46,516 nt of DNA from Kiritimatiellia bacterium. Lineage in GTDB: Bacteria > Verrucomicrobiota > Kiritimatiellia > RFP12 > UBA1067. A model generated the notes under the pieces. The model had not been told where the DNA came from. It did not search any database and was given only the letters and a program-made list of their open reading frames with translations. Of this stretch, positions 34,001-41,834 are shown piece by piece. A program made the position numbers and the translations under genes. The stretch spans positions 1 through 46,516 of the forward strand of contig JAQIBS010000092.1 in NCBI GenBank assembly GCA_027858965.1, written 5' to 3'. Position 1 is the first letter of the stretch, and every line of letters begins with the position of its first letter.

Positions 34001-35272
34001 TTAAAAGACGCTCCCCCCACCGGTGCCACTGGAGTTTCTCATACGCGACCGGGACGGTGCCTTTTTCTGTAAACTCTTTTGTTTGACTTTCACCTGATCC
34101 ATCTGCTTCTGCGCTTGTTGGTACATTGGCAAAAGCCGTTCATAACTCTTTTCCGCATAAATTTCGTAGCATGTTCCTGTAGCTGCCTTGGAAAGCCGAC
34201 TGTAACCACCCACTACCACAGTGGTCTCATCAAATGTTCGCATCTGCCACTCTTTCCAAACAAGATTATAAAAAGTTTTCTCAGCTTTTAACAGCTTCAT
34301 AGCAAGGACATCCTCCTTGGCCAATGCATTCAGCTTTCCCGTAATCGCCTTGCGCGTATTTGATCCGCATATAACAGTTAAACGCGGGTCATCCAATAGC
34401 AAACGCAATGCAGCACAGGCAGCTGATTTATCGGCTAGAGCTAAAGCACTCTCGTAGCCCTTTTTATAATCCGTTTTACGTCTAGCCTGCTCTTCAGAAT
34501 CAACCCATGGATGACTTTGGGGACCATATGCCTCCAGCCACTGCGCCAGCCGTTCGGCCTTTTGCGGAGTACGATGTCCCTGCCCCTCATACTCTTCATA
34601 AGTCACATCGGCACCGCAATGCCGATAAAATCCAGCGGCATGCACCCCTGAAAGCTGGTTAGGGTCCATCTCGCCAACGCCAATGTATATAGGGAATCCA
34701 GCCATAGCCTGCGGACCAGGAACCGCTCCGCGCTGACGTCCGGCCAGCAGGATAATCATACCTGCCAGACGTTTCAATTCACGTTCGCCAACGAACGAGG
34801 TGGTCCATCCTCCTTTACTGACACCACCCATAAAGACCCGCTCTGTATCCAGTGAGAGGTTCTCCTTCACCCAGCTGACAGCAGACAGAAAACTTTTCTG
34901 CTCTTTTTTAATATAGATTGCCTGCTGCTGTTTTGAAAGCCGCGCTTCGTGCTTTTCACAATAGGGCATGCCTACAATGATAAAATCATCTCCCTCGCAG
35001 TGTCGTGCAATACAATCTGTTGTGGGAGAGCCGTTCATACCATGATAAAAGATAACCAATGGCCACTTACATTCAGGGGTGTAGTTAGCTGGCACATACA
35101 CCTTCATGGCTAGATCCACACCAGGGATGAGAGCATCAACCTCCCGTCCCGGAACATATTTATCTCCAGCGGCACTGCTGCTGGATGCAAAAATAAGAGC
35201 CACGAATACGATTACGGCAACACAGGCTTTAACCAGGTTGTATAGCACAGCTGTATTTAATTGTTTAATCAC
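34001..35272 (-). CDS. Secreted alpha/beta-hydrolase (esterase-like)
   Basis: A 423-aa exported alpha/beta hydrolase. The signal anchor (about 13-35, ending SSSAAGD) is followed by the hydrolase fold (about 45-255). WPLVIFYHGMNGSP forms the oxyanion region, the nucleophile is S152 in GGVSKGGW, an acid lies in GVGEMDP, and the His is in GQGHRTP. It resembles PHB-depolymerase/dienelactone-hydrolase type esterases. The C-terminal part (about 265-423) is helical and Lys-rich, ends in a basic, Ser/Gly-rich tail (SRSRMRNSSGTGGG), and matches no family I know. It could remove acyl or aromatic ester groups from polysaccharides; this is inference. Confidence 0.75.
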   Translation of the reverse strand: MIKQLNTAVLYNLVKACVAVIVFVALIFASSSSAAGDKYVPGREVDALIPGVDLAMKVYVPANYTPECKWPLVIFYHGMNGSPTTDCIARHCEGDDFIIVGMPYCEKHEARLSKQQQAIYIKKEQKSFLSAVSWVKENLSLDTERVFMGGVSKGGWTTSFVGERELKRLAGMIILLAGRQRGAVPGPQAMAGFPIYIGVGEMDPNQLSGVHAAGFYRHCGADVTYEEYEGQGHRTPQKAERLAQWLEAYGPQSHPWVDSEEQARRKTDYKKGYESALALADKSAACAALRLLLDDPRLTVICGSNTRKAITGKLNALAKEDVLAMKLLKAEKTFYNLVWKEWQMRTFDETTVVVGGYSRLSKAATGTCYEIYAEKSYERLLPMYQQAQKQMDQVKVKQKSLQKKAPSRSRMRNSSGTGGGSVF

Positions 35273-35382
35273 CCTTCTTCTAGTCCTTCCCAGTTTTTAA
35301 TGGATAAATCATCGCTACTCGGTATCGGGATCGCTATCGTCATCGGACGTAACAACCATCGGTTTAAATTCGATACCCTGAA

Positions 35383-35901
35383 TTATTTACGTTCAAAGAG
35401 AAAAAACATAAACAGAATAATTCCACCTAAAATCGCTATCACAATCCAATGGTTCAACCCAGTGATATCCGGCACGGTTATTTTGCCATAATCATAGAGT
35501 TTCATAAACTTTCGGCTAAGATGTGGATACACCTCCGCATAGAGAGCAGCACCCGTCAACATACCCAGCACCACCCAGATGGCATGAATGCGTCCTTCGC
35601 CAATTGCACCCAGTGAGGTTCCCGGACAGTACCCGGCAATAGCCCAGCCTACACCAAAGAGAACTCCTCCTGTAACCAATGGCGCAAGTGTTGTTACTTT
35701 GATCTTCAGCTCAATCAACCCCAGATCATGACAGGCATAGATACCGATTGCACCCACCAAAATCGCAGAGAGCATAAACTTAAGAATCGTGACATCTCTC
35801 AACAGCAGAAAACCCACCTGCTTTTCAAAGCGAAGAACCTCGGCTTTTTGTAGCAAAAAGCCAAAGATAACACCGGTTGCAGCTCCTAGAATTAATTCCA
35901 T
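35383..35901 (-). CDS. YeeE/YedE family membrane protein, second of pair
   Basis: A 172-aa membrane protein of the YeeE/YedE (DUF395) family, linked to uptake of sulfur compounds such as thiosulfate. Four to five hydrophobic helices are visible. The conserved Cys is in VGWAIAGYCPGTSLGAIG, the family's substrate-path motif. The gene begins 2 nt after the end of the preceding YeeE-like gene, with AGGAGCTGGTA as Shine-Dalgarno, so the two form an operon and probably one transporter built from two half-size units. Confidence 0.8.
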   Translation of the reverse strand: MELILGAATGVIFGFLLQKAEVLRFEKQVGFLLLRDVTILKFMLSAILVGAIGIYACHDLGLIELKIKVTTLAPLVTGGVLFGVGWAIAGYCPGTSLGAIGEGRIHAIWVVLGMLTGAALYAEVYPHLSRKFMKLYDYGKITVPDITGLNHWIVIAILGGIILFMFFLFERK

Positions 35902-35903
35902 GA

Positions 35904-36440
35904 TTACCAGCTCCTTCTATAAAATATTTTTGCCGTAACAATTCCGCCAACCATAAATGCAACCATTGCCACCACACCGCTTACCGAGAGCTGCATCATA
36001 CCGCTGAGTCCATGACCACTGGGACAGCCTCCTGCCATACGCACTCCGAAGAGCAGAATCACACCACCGAAGAAGGCACCCACCGCACGTTTCACGGGGC
36101 TTTTTCCAAATCGTTCCCTCCATATTTCAGGTACGAGCTCCAGCTTAAAGCTCCTTCCAGCCAGTGAAGAAAACAGAGCACCAGCCAATATTCCAGCCAC
36201 AAACATCATCTGCCAATCAACCTTAACTTTTTTAGACTGAAAGTATTTATTATTTTTGACATGCTTTTTCGCGACCTTCTGTTCAATCAGACCAGCCGCC
36301 CGCACAAATGAGGTTGAAGCCCCCAGATACATGGGTTTGGACAACACCTTTGTGGTTACCACAACGGATGCCACTGCCAACAGACCTGCCAGAGCACCCG
36401 CCAGATACGGACTCCATTTTCCACGGAATAAATAGTTCAT
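35904..36440 (-). CDS. YeeE/YedE family membrane protein, first of pair
   Basis: A 178-aa partner of the following YeeE-like protein. Start MNYLFRGKW is preceded by GAGGAAGAG, so the longer frame to 36506 is not needed. Transmembrane helices lie near 12-32, 85-105, 120-140 and 150-170. The conserved Cys motif is VRMAGGCPSGHGLSG. Between helices 1 and 2 lies a basic stretch (KKHVKNNKYFQSKKVK). Half-size YeeE pairs like this are regarded as sulfur-compound transporters. A divergently oriented sulfatase gene lies 0.5 kb away, a suggestive but unproven sulfur link. Confidence 0.8.
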   Translation of the reverse strand: MNYLFRGKWSPYLAGALAGLLAVASVVVTTKVLSKPMYLGASTSFVRAAGLIEQKVAKKHVKNNKYFQSKKVKVDWQMMFVAGILAGALFSSLAGRSFKLELVPEIWRERFGKSPVKRAVGAFFGGVILLFGVRMAGGCPSGHGLSGMMQLSVSGVVAMVAFMVGGIVTAKIFYRRSW

Positions 36441-36540
36441 TTTAATCTCTTCCTCTTTTTTATCCAGTATATCCCTTTTAGCGTTGCCAAGCAATCTGAC
36501 AAACAAAAAAAGTATTTATGAAAGCTAACAGCTGGTAGCT

Positions 36541-36603
36541 TGTAGCCTGTAGCTTGTAGCTTGTAGCCTGTAGCCTGTAGCCTGTAGCCTGTAGCCTGTA
36601 GCT
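36541..36603 (+). repeat. 7-bp minisatellite, nine units
   Basis: Nine units of TGTAGCC or TGTAGCT in uninterrupted phase. A variant unit (GGTAGCT) precedes at 36534. Confidence 0.95.
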
Positions 36604-36704
36604 TAAGTTACCAGCTATTGCGGAACAACCCTCACTTCGGGCGCATCTGTAAATCATTGCTATTGAGCACAGAGTGCTGTTGTTACACCATGGCGATAAC
36701 GTAA

Positions 36705-36743
36705 GTCCGGTTTTCTACCGGACAGTCCGATAGAATATCGGAC
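36705..36743. repeat. Twin tandem hairpins
   Basis: GTCCGGT/ACCGGAC with loop TTTCT (36705-36723) is followed after one base by GTCCGAT/ATCGGAC with loop AGAAT (36725-36743). Both are perfect 7-bp stems with 5-nt loops. ACCGGACAGTCC at their junction recurs at 18-29. Confidence 0.8.
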
Positions 36744-36888
36744 ATACGAAAGAAATATTCTAACACACCCTGATTTCAGTTGCATGGATGCACTGATTCA
36801 CAGTTATGCGCCCCATTTGACAAACTCAACCCCAAAGGCGTGTGATTATTGTAGATACAACTTAGAGAAATTGTTGAACCCTACAAGA

Positions 36889-36922
36889 GTGACATTATTG
36901 CATGACATTTGTTATAATGTCA
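36889..36922 (+). promoter_or_regulatory. Sulfatase promoter with overlapping dyad
   Basis: GTGACA (36889-36894), 18-nt spacer, consensus TATAAT (36913-36918). TGACAT occurs at 36890 and 36903, and the inverse ATGTCA at 36917-36922 overlaps the -10 box, which could be a repressor site. The leader to the start codon is about 28 nt. Confidence 0.55.
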
Positions 36923-36952
36923 CCAACTTCAGGGTTAGATAAAAGGACAAAA

Positions 36953-38437
36953 ATGAAAACAAAAGTATTCCACAGAATTATCATGATAAGTATGATCGCT
37001 GTATCCGCATACGGCATAAGACCGCTGGCTAAAGAGAGCGGCCTTTCCGGCAGCAGGCCCAACATTATTCTGGTGATGACCGATGACCAGGGCTATGGAG
37101 ATCTGGCCTGCCACGGCCACCCTTTTCTTAAAACACCCAACATTGATAGACTGTACACCCAAAGCACACGTTTTGTGGATTTTCACGTCAGCCCCACCTG
37201 TGCCCCTACCCGTTCGGCCCTGATGTCCGGTCGAGCCCCCTTCAAAAACGGGATCACCCATACCATCCTTGAGCGTGACCGTATGGCACTTTCATCCACA
37301 ACCATTGCCCAGGTCCTCAAATCCGCCGGCTACACAACCGGCATCTTCGGCAAGTGGCACCTGGGAGACGAAGATGCCTACCAGCCACATAATCGCGGAT
37401 TTGACGAAGCCTTCATTCATGGGGCCGGCGGCATCGGCCAGAACTATCCCGGCACTCAGGGCGATGCCCCCGGCACCAGCTACTTCAATCCTGTCATCAA
37501 GCACAACAACTCCTTTGTGCAGACCACAGGCTACTGTACTGATGTCTTCTTCCGCCAGGCCATGGTATGGATAAAACAGCAGGGCGATAAGCCTTTCTTT
37601 GCCTACCTTGCCACCAATGCGCCGCATGGCCCCTATCATGTGGACAAGAAATACAGCGATCTTTACACTGACAAATGCAAAAATAAACAGGCGGCTTTTT
37701 TAGGTATGATCACCAACATCGACGAAAACCTCGGTATCCTGATGCAGAAGCTGGATGAGTGGGGACTGACGGAGAATACCCTGCTGATTTTCATGACCGA
37801 TAACGGCAGCGCCGCCGGCTCCGGCATCTATAATGCAGGAATGAAAGGTGGTAAAGGTTCTGTCAACGAAGGCGGCGCACGGGTTCCGCTGTTCATGCGC
37901 CTGCCAGGCCGCACCAAAGCAGGTGTTGATGTTGATCGCCTGACGCGTCACTATGACATGTTCCCGACTCTGGCTGAGATTGCAGGGGCAAAGATACCTG
38001 CAAAGGTTGAACTGGATGGACGCAGTCTGGTTTCTCTGATTAACAATCCTCAGGCAAAATGGGATAAGAGATACACCTGCTTCCATAAAGGGCGCTGGAA
38101 TAAAAATGGAGCCCCCGGACGCTGGGGCACAGGCGACTGCAATCCCGACAGTTACAAACTCAAAAACTTTGCTGTACGCAGCGAGAAATGGCGCTTAGTC
38201 GGCACTGAATCACTCTATAACATTGACAAAGACCCCGGAGAGCAGACCAATGTCATAGCCGCCAACCCCGAGGTTGCTACAGAGATGCTCAAAGCCTACG
38301 AGGCGTGGTGGAAAGAGGTACGTCCCCTTATGGTCAACGAAGATGCCCCCCTGGACACCGGCAAACCCTTTGTGGAACAGTTTAAAAAACAGAAATCTGC
38401 CAACGGCATCCCCGAGTGGATGCCACCTGAGATTTAG
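36953..38437 (+). CDS. Secreted FGly-dependent sulfatase
   Basis: A 494-aa type I sulfatase that removes sulfate esters, probably from sulfated polysaccharides. A signal sequence (MKTKVFHRIIMISMIAVSAYG) precedes the alkaline-phosphatase-like core. Metal ligands are in ILVMTDDQGYGD (about 38-49). The formylglycine motif CAPTR has C83, with SALMSGR following; GKWHLGD and MTDNGSAAG are intact. C rather than S in the motif means maturation by an FGE-type enzyme, not encoded here. The C-terminal subdomain (LRSEKWRLVGTESLYNIDKDPGEQ) is typical. The start has AAAAGGAC at correct spacing; the longer frame from 36902 overlaps the promoter. Confidence 0.93.
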   Translation: MKTKVFHRIIMISMIAVSAYGIRPLAKESGLSGSRPNIILVMTDDQGYGDLACHGHPFLKTPNIDRLYTQSTRFVDFHVSPTCAPTRSALMSGRAPFKNGITHTILERDRMALSSTTIAQVLKSAGYTTGIFGKWHLGDEDAYQPHNRGFDEAFIHGAGGIGQNYPGTQGDAPGTSYFNPVIKHNNSFVQTTGYCTDVFFRQAMVWIKQQGDKPFFAYLATNAPHGPYHVDKKYSDLYTDKCKNKQAAFLGMITNIDENLGILMQKLDEWGLTENTLLIFMTDNGSAAGSGIYNAGMKGGKGSVNEGGARVPLFMRLPGRTKAGVDVDRLTRHYDMFPTLAEIAGAKIPAKVELDGRSLVSLINNPQAKWDKRYTCFHKGRWNKNGAPGRWGTGDCNPDSYKLKNFAVRSEKWRLVGTESLYNIDKDPGEQTNVIAANPEVATEMLKAYEAWWKEVRPLMVNEDAPLDTGKPFVEQFKKQKSANGIPEWMPPEI

Positions 38438-38492
38438 AAGCAGAAAACCTGGAAGCGCCGAGCACCAGCATGTCACTGCAAAGCAACTGTAT

Positions 38493-38513
38493 GTCCGCCG
38501 CTATGCGGTGGAC
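38493..38513 (+). terminator. Hairpin after sulfatase gene
   Basis: GTCCGCCGC-TAT-GCGGTGGAC, stem with one G-T wobble, 56 nt downstream of the sulfatase stop. Very similar to the terminator stem at 17891 (GTCCGCCG...GTGGAC). No T-tract, so this may be a shared repeat rather than a terminator. Confidence 0.4.
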
Positions 38514-38815
38514 TCTGGATCACAATCAGGATTCAACTTCGAATCCTGATTAACAGCGTTAATATAGCTTTTCAAAGTTTCTTCATGGTATTCCACCATT
38601 TGACGAGACAAATCATCTTCGTCAAGTTGCCCACTGTAATTCAGAAGAGCCCATGCTATTTTGGCCCTTTCGACAGGGGCCTGACACATTGCCTCAAAAT
38701 AATCTTTCTCAAAATCAAAAGCGGCACCTTGCCCACCTCTCGCAGCTCTTTGATCAGTTAGCTCACAACTATCTAACGAACCAGCATCAAAATGCCTGAA
38801 ATAACTACACGCCAT
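38501..38815 (-). CDS. Small hypothetical protein
   Basis: A 104-aa acidic protein with a helical central part (FEKDYFEAMCQAPVERAKIAWALLNYSGQLDEDDLSRQMVEY is split by no gap). No family is recognised. The last 20 residues are encoded by two palindromes: an 11-bp stem at 38524-38551 and the hairpin at 38493-38513. The original stop may therefore have been lost. No Shine-Dalgarno precedes the ATG; an internal Met at position 43 is an alternative. The gene is divergent from brnT. Confidence 0.4.
   Translation of the reverse strand: MACSYFRHFDAGSLDSCELTDQRAARGGQGAAFDFEKDYFEAMCQAPVERAKIAWALLNYSGQLDEDDLSRQMVEYHEETLKSYINAVNQDSKLNPDCDPESTA
38524..38551. repeat. 11-bp perfect inverted repeat
   Basis: AATCAGGATTC pairs with GAATCCTGATT across AACTTC. 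It lies inside the 3' part of the small hypothetical gene. Confidence 0.7.
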
Positions 38816-38865
38816 TAGTAAAAATAGTTATCTAATTTATTCTAACTGGAGCAGCAAAAATCCAT

Positions 38866-38894
38866 TTGACAAGTATATTACCATCATATACCAT
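38866..38894 (+). promoter_or_regulatory. Promoter of brnTA, near-leaderless
   Basis: Consensus TTGACA (38866-38871), 17-nt spacer, TACCAT (38889-38894). Transcription would begin about 3 nt before the brnT ATG at 38904. The ATATTACCATCATATACCAT stretch has repeated ATAnnACCAT words that could be BrnA binding sites. Confidence 0.5.
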
Positions 38895-38903
38895 TATTGC
38901 GTT

Positions 38904-39200
38904 ATGGACTTTATATCTCTGCCAGAATTTGAAGGCTTTGACTGGGATAAAGGGAACATTGAAAAGAACTGGATAGCCCATGAGGTAACTCAACAAGAGA
39001 TTGAACAGGTCTTTTTTAATTCACCTCTTATTGCAACTGAAGACCCCGCACACTCGCATAAAGAACTGCGTTTGCTGGTGTTAGGGCAAACGGACAAGAA
39101 AAGATGCCTTTTTATTGCATTCACCTTGCGCGTAAAAAGCATCCGTGTGATTTCCGCAAGAGATATGAGCCGCAAAGAAAGGAAAATATATTTATCATGA
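38904..39200 (+). CDS. brnT: BrnT ribonuclease toxin
   Basis: A 98-aa BrnT-family toxin, a RelE-like ribonuclease that stops translation. The typical opening is FEGFDWDKGNIEKNWIAHEVTQQEIEQVFF, and the C-terminal core is LFIAFTLRVKSIRVISARDMSRKERKIY (the RxISARxMxxxExxxY signature). The gene overlaps brnA by 4 nt (ATGA), the usual toxin-first arrangement. No Shine-Dalgarno is seen; the promoter lies so close that the mRNA may be almost leaderless. Confidence 0.92.
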   Translation: MDFISLPEFEGFDWDKGNIEKNWIAHEVTQQEIEQVFFNSPLIATEDPAHSHKELRLLVLGQTDKKRCLFIAFTLRVKSIRVISARDMSRKERKIYLS

Positions 39201-39499
39201 AAAAAATACCAAAATTCAAAACAGAAGCCGAAGAGCAGGAGTTCTGGACAGAGCATGACTCCACTGATTATGTTGACTGGTCCAACGCTAAAAGGGCTGT
39301 ATTTCCTAATTTAAAACCGTCCACGAAAACCATCTCTCTCCGATTGTCACAAAGTATGCTTGAAGAACTAAAGCTACTTGCTAATAAACGAGACATCCCT
39401 TACCAGTCCCTCCTGAAAGTTTTTCTTTCGGAGCGCATTGATAAAGAGCTCAGCAAGCACAAACCAGAATTATCAACCGCTAAAACAAAAACTCGCTAG
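39197..39499 (+). CDS. brnA: BrnA antitoxin
   Basis: A 100-aa partner of BrnT. The N-terminal toxin-binding part (KIPKFKTEAEEQEFWTEHDSTDYVDW) is the standard BrnA/CopG-antitoxin opening. A ribbon-helix-helix DNA-binding domain follows (TKTISLRLSQSMLEELKLLANKRDIPYQSLLKVFLSERI, about 49-87). BrnA neutralises BrnT and represses the operon. The start overlaps the brnT stop (ATGA). Confidence 0.92.
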   Translation: MKKIPKFKTEAEEQEFWTEHDSTDYVDWSNAKRAVFPNLKPSTKTISLRLSQSMLEELKLLANKRDIPYQSLLKVFLSERIDKELSKHKPELSTAKTKTR

Positions 39500-39616
39500 C
39501 GACCCACAGCATGTCCATATTTAACAACAACGTAAACAAACAAGCGATAGATACCGCCGATCACTTCTCAGGATTAGGCTCAAGCTCCTTCCTGTCAAAA
39601 TGGCTTAGAGGATATT

Positions 39617-39650
39617 CATGTTTGTCTTGCCCTTCGCGGAAGGGCCTAAA
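39617..39650 (+). repeat. 34-bp hairpin element, copy 2
   Basis: CATGTTTGTCTTGCCCTTCG followed by CGGAAGGGCCTAAA. Matches copy 1 (10465-10498, inverted) except in the 3-nt loop. It lies in the 240-nt gap between brnA and rph, which otherwise holds no supported gene. Confidence 0.85.
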
Positions 39651-39739
39651 GAACTCACACAAAAAGCCCCTCTGTTGCAAACTTCAAAATTACTCTTCTC
39701 TCTTCACTCCTCACCCTTCTCTATGTTATCATTACCCGC

Positions 39740-40447
39740 ATGAAGAAAAAAGCTAATCAACTACGTCCGGTTTCTATCGAAAGAAATTTCACTAAACATG
39801 CCGAGGGATCGGTTCTCATCAAAGCAGGCAGCACATGGGTGCTCTGCAATGCCAGCGTTAACGAGAGAGTTCCTTCTTTCCTGCGCGGCACAGGCAAGGG
39901 CTGGGTCACGGCTGAGTACAGTATGCTACCACGCAGCACCGGCACACGCATGGATCGTGAGATCAAAAGGGGCAGACCCAATGCACGCGCCACAGAGATC
40001 AGCCGACTGATCGGTCGCGCACTGCGTGCCGCAGTTGACATGGACAAACTAGGTGAGATCTCCATCACCATCGACTGTGATGTCATCCAGGCCGACGGCG
40101 GAACCCGCTGCGCTTCAATCACCGGTGGCATGGTAGCTCTGATGGATGCCCTGCAATGGCTTAAAGACAAAGACAAGCTGGAAGAGATCCCTCTCAAACA
40201 ATTTGTGGCAGCAGTCAGTGTTGGTATCTGTGGGGGCAAGCCGACTCTGGATCTGGACTACATTCATGACTCCACCGCCGATGTGGACCTGAATGTCGTT
40301 ATGACCGATGACAACCGCTATGTTGAAATTCAGGGCACCGCCGAGCATGAAGCCTTCACCGAAGAGCAGCTTGATGAGCTTAAAACTCTTGCGAAAAAAG
40401 GCATCAAGAAGCTGGTGAAGATTCAGAAAGAAGCGCTGAAAGTATAG
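39740..40447 (+). CDS. rph: Ribonuclease PH
   Basis: A 235-aa phosphorolytic 3'-5' exoribonuclease that trims tRNA 3' ends. Motifs are [52 protein letters not shown] (phosphate-binding region), [15 protein letters not shown] and [19 protein letters not shown]. Length is standard. The start [10 protein letters not shown] is the family's normal N-terminus; no clear Shine-Dalgarno is seen. Confidence 0.97.
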   Translation: MKKKANQLRPVSIERNFTKHAEGSVLIKAGSTWVLCNASVNERVPSFLRGTGKGWVTAEYSMLPRSTGTRMDREIKRGRPNARATEISRLIGRALRAAVDMDKLGEISITIDCDVIQADGGTRCASITGGMVALMDALQWLKDKDKLEEIPLKQFVAAVSVGICGGKPTLDLDYIHDSTADVDLNVVMTDDNRYVEIQGTAEHEAFTEEQLDELKTLAKKGIKKLVKIQKEALKV

Positions 40448-40485
40448 TTCAATAAGTTCTAAAGTGCTAAATTGCGAGAGTTCTA
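40448..40485 (+). repeat. Degenerate AGTTCTAAAGTGC tract
   Basis: Directly after the rph stop: AAGTTCTAAAGTGCTAAATT, then GCGAGAGTTCTAAAG. The same words occur at 2949-2990, (inverted) 7451-7500 and 41586-41614, always next to a stop codon. Confidence 0.7.
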
Positions 40486-40596
40486 AAGTTTTGAATGCGC
40501 AGTTCTGGAATTCCAGCCCCGATATAGTTTCCTTTCTGCAACCCCTTAAATGGTTTGGGGGCGTTGCCGCATATATAAAATATTAAGGATAATGTT

Positions 40597-41580
40597 ATGA
40601 CCAAAAAAATTCTCATTACAGGAGGAGCCGGATTTATAGGCTCTCATCTGGCGAGACGGTTGCTAGCGGATGGACTGGAGGTGACTGTGATGGATAACCT
40701 CTTCACCGGCACCAAAGCCAACATCTATGATATGCTTGAGAACCCGCGCTTCACCTTCATGCTGCATGATGTGACACAGCCCTTCTGGGGACAGTTTGAC
40801 GAGATCTACAATCTGGCCTGTCCGGCATCACCTATCCACTATCAGCGCAATCCGGTGGAAACCACCAAGACATCATTCCTCGGCATGATGAACGTGCTGG
40901 AGCTCGCCCTTAAAACAAAGGCACGAGTTTTTCACACCTCGACATCCGAGATCTACGGTGATCCGGTAGTACACCCTCAACCCGAAAGCTACTGGGGCAA
41001 TGTCAACACAATAGGAACCCGAAGTTGTTACGACGAAGGAAAACGTGCGGCAGAGACTCTCTGTGCCGATTACATGCGCGAATACAATGTGGATGTGCGC
41101 ATGATTCGCATATTCAATACATACGGACCAAATATGCACCCTAAAGACGGACGGGTGATCAGCAACTTTGTTATGCAGGCTTTGAAAAACCAGGATATCA
41201 CTCTCTATGGAGATGGATCACAAACCCGGAGTTTTCAATTTGTGGACGACCTGATTGCAGCTATGTGCACCTTCATGAACATGGAGCTTCAAACCGTTAA
41301 CACCTTCTTTGAATCAAAAGGAATGGAGATACCGGTTCTGAATGTAGGAAACCCGGATGAATATACCATCAAAGAGCTGGCAACAGAGACCTTACGTCAA
41401 ATACCTTCCTGCTCAGGAAATCTGGTATATATGCCATTACCGAAAGACGACCCCAAGCGACGCAAACCGGATATCACGCTAGCCAGAGAACTACTCGGAT
41501 GGGAGCCCAAAGTTCCTTTGCAAGAGGGGCTGGCAAAGACTATTAAGTACTTTTCAGGCATCGCCTTGAAAAGCACTTGA
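40597..41580 (+). CDS. uxs: UDP-glucuronate decarboxylase (UDP-xylose synthase)
   Basis: A 327-aa NAD-dependent short-chain dehydrogenase converting UDP-glucuronate to UDP-xylose for cell-surface glycans. The Rossmann motif is [10 protein letters not shown] (8-17). The family-specific stretch [29 protein letters not shown] identifies the decarboxylase branch. The catalytic set is TSEIYGDP and Y-x-x-x-K in [34 protein letters not shown] and [15 protein letters not shown] are intact. Shine-Dalgarno AAGGAT is present, and a strong terminator follows at 41621. Confidence 0.93.
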   Translation: MTKKILITGGAGFIGSHLARRLLADGLEVTVMDNLFTGTKANIYDMLENPRFTFMLHDVTQPFWGQFDEIYNLACPASPIHYQRNPVETTKTSFLGMMNVLELALKTKARVFHTSTSEIYGDPVVHPQPESYWGNVNTIGTRSCYDEGKRAAETLCADYMREYNVDVRMIRIFNTYGPNMHPKDGRVISNFVMQALKNQDITLYGDGSQTRSFQFVDDLIAAMCTFMNMELQTVNTFFESKGMEIPVLNVGNPDEYTIKELATETLRQIPSCSGNLVYMPLPKDDPKRRKPDITLARELLGWEPKVPLQEGLAKTIKYFSGIALKST

Positions 41581-41620
41581 ATACACGAGTTCTAAAATGC
41601 GCGAGTGCGAGAGTTAAATC

Positions 41621-41657
41621 AAAAAAGCGGCAGCCGTTCTCGGCCTGCCGCTTTTTA
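41621..41657 (+). terminator. Intrinsic terminator after uxs
   Basis: AAAAAAGCGGCAG, loop CCGTTCTCGGC, CTGCCGCTTTTTATT. A strong symmetrical hairpin with A- and T-tracts. Confidence 0.92.
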
Positions 41658-41699
41658 TTCACTCTTCACCCTTCCTCGATGCCCTGCCTCAAATAGTCC

Positions 41700-41834
41700 T
41701 CAAGATAACGCCTTCGCGGGTTTGCTCTTCTCCTCGCTGGCACGCCACCAAAGTGGCCACTCCTGCTTAAGCGTATAGCCCGCGTAAACCGGATTCGAGT
41801 TCCAGAGGTGGCCCCGCAGTCTAGCCCCGGGCCT
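41700..41834 (-). pseudogene. C-terminal gene remnant, possibly Y1-transposase-like
   Basis: One minus-strand frame ends with LWNSNPVYAGYTLKQEWPLW and then WRASEEKSKPAKALS. The frame has no start and is closed by a stop at its upstream end. The NPVxAGY...EWPxWW pattern recalls the C-terminal end of Y1/RAYT transposases (…NPVKAGLV…DWPWSSY), but the match is short and the call uncertain. It sits at the boundary where base composition changes. Confidence 0.3.

Larger units (their letters stand above)
36507..36952. other. Divergent intergenic region with minisatellite and twin hairpins
   Basis: Between the YeeE pair (minus) and the sulfatase (plus). It has a 7-bp minisatellite (36541-36603), two tandem perfect hairpins (36705-36743), and the sulfatase promoter with TGACAT/ATGTCA motifs (36889-36922). 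No gene is supported. Confidence 0.7.

Noticed and set aside
39511-39756. 81-codon plus-strand frame between brnA and rph
   Set aside because: It is encoded largely by the 34-bp repeat and low-complexity sequence, overlaps the rph start, and has no ribosome-binding site.
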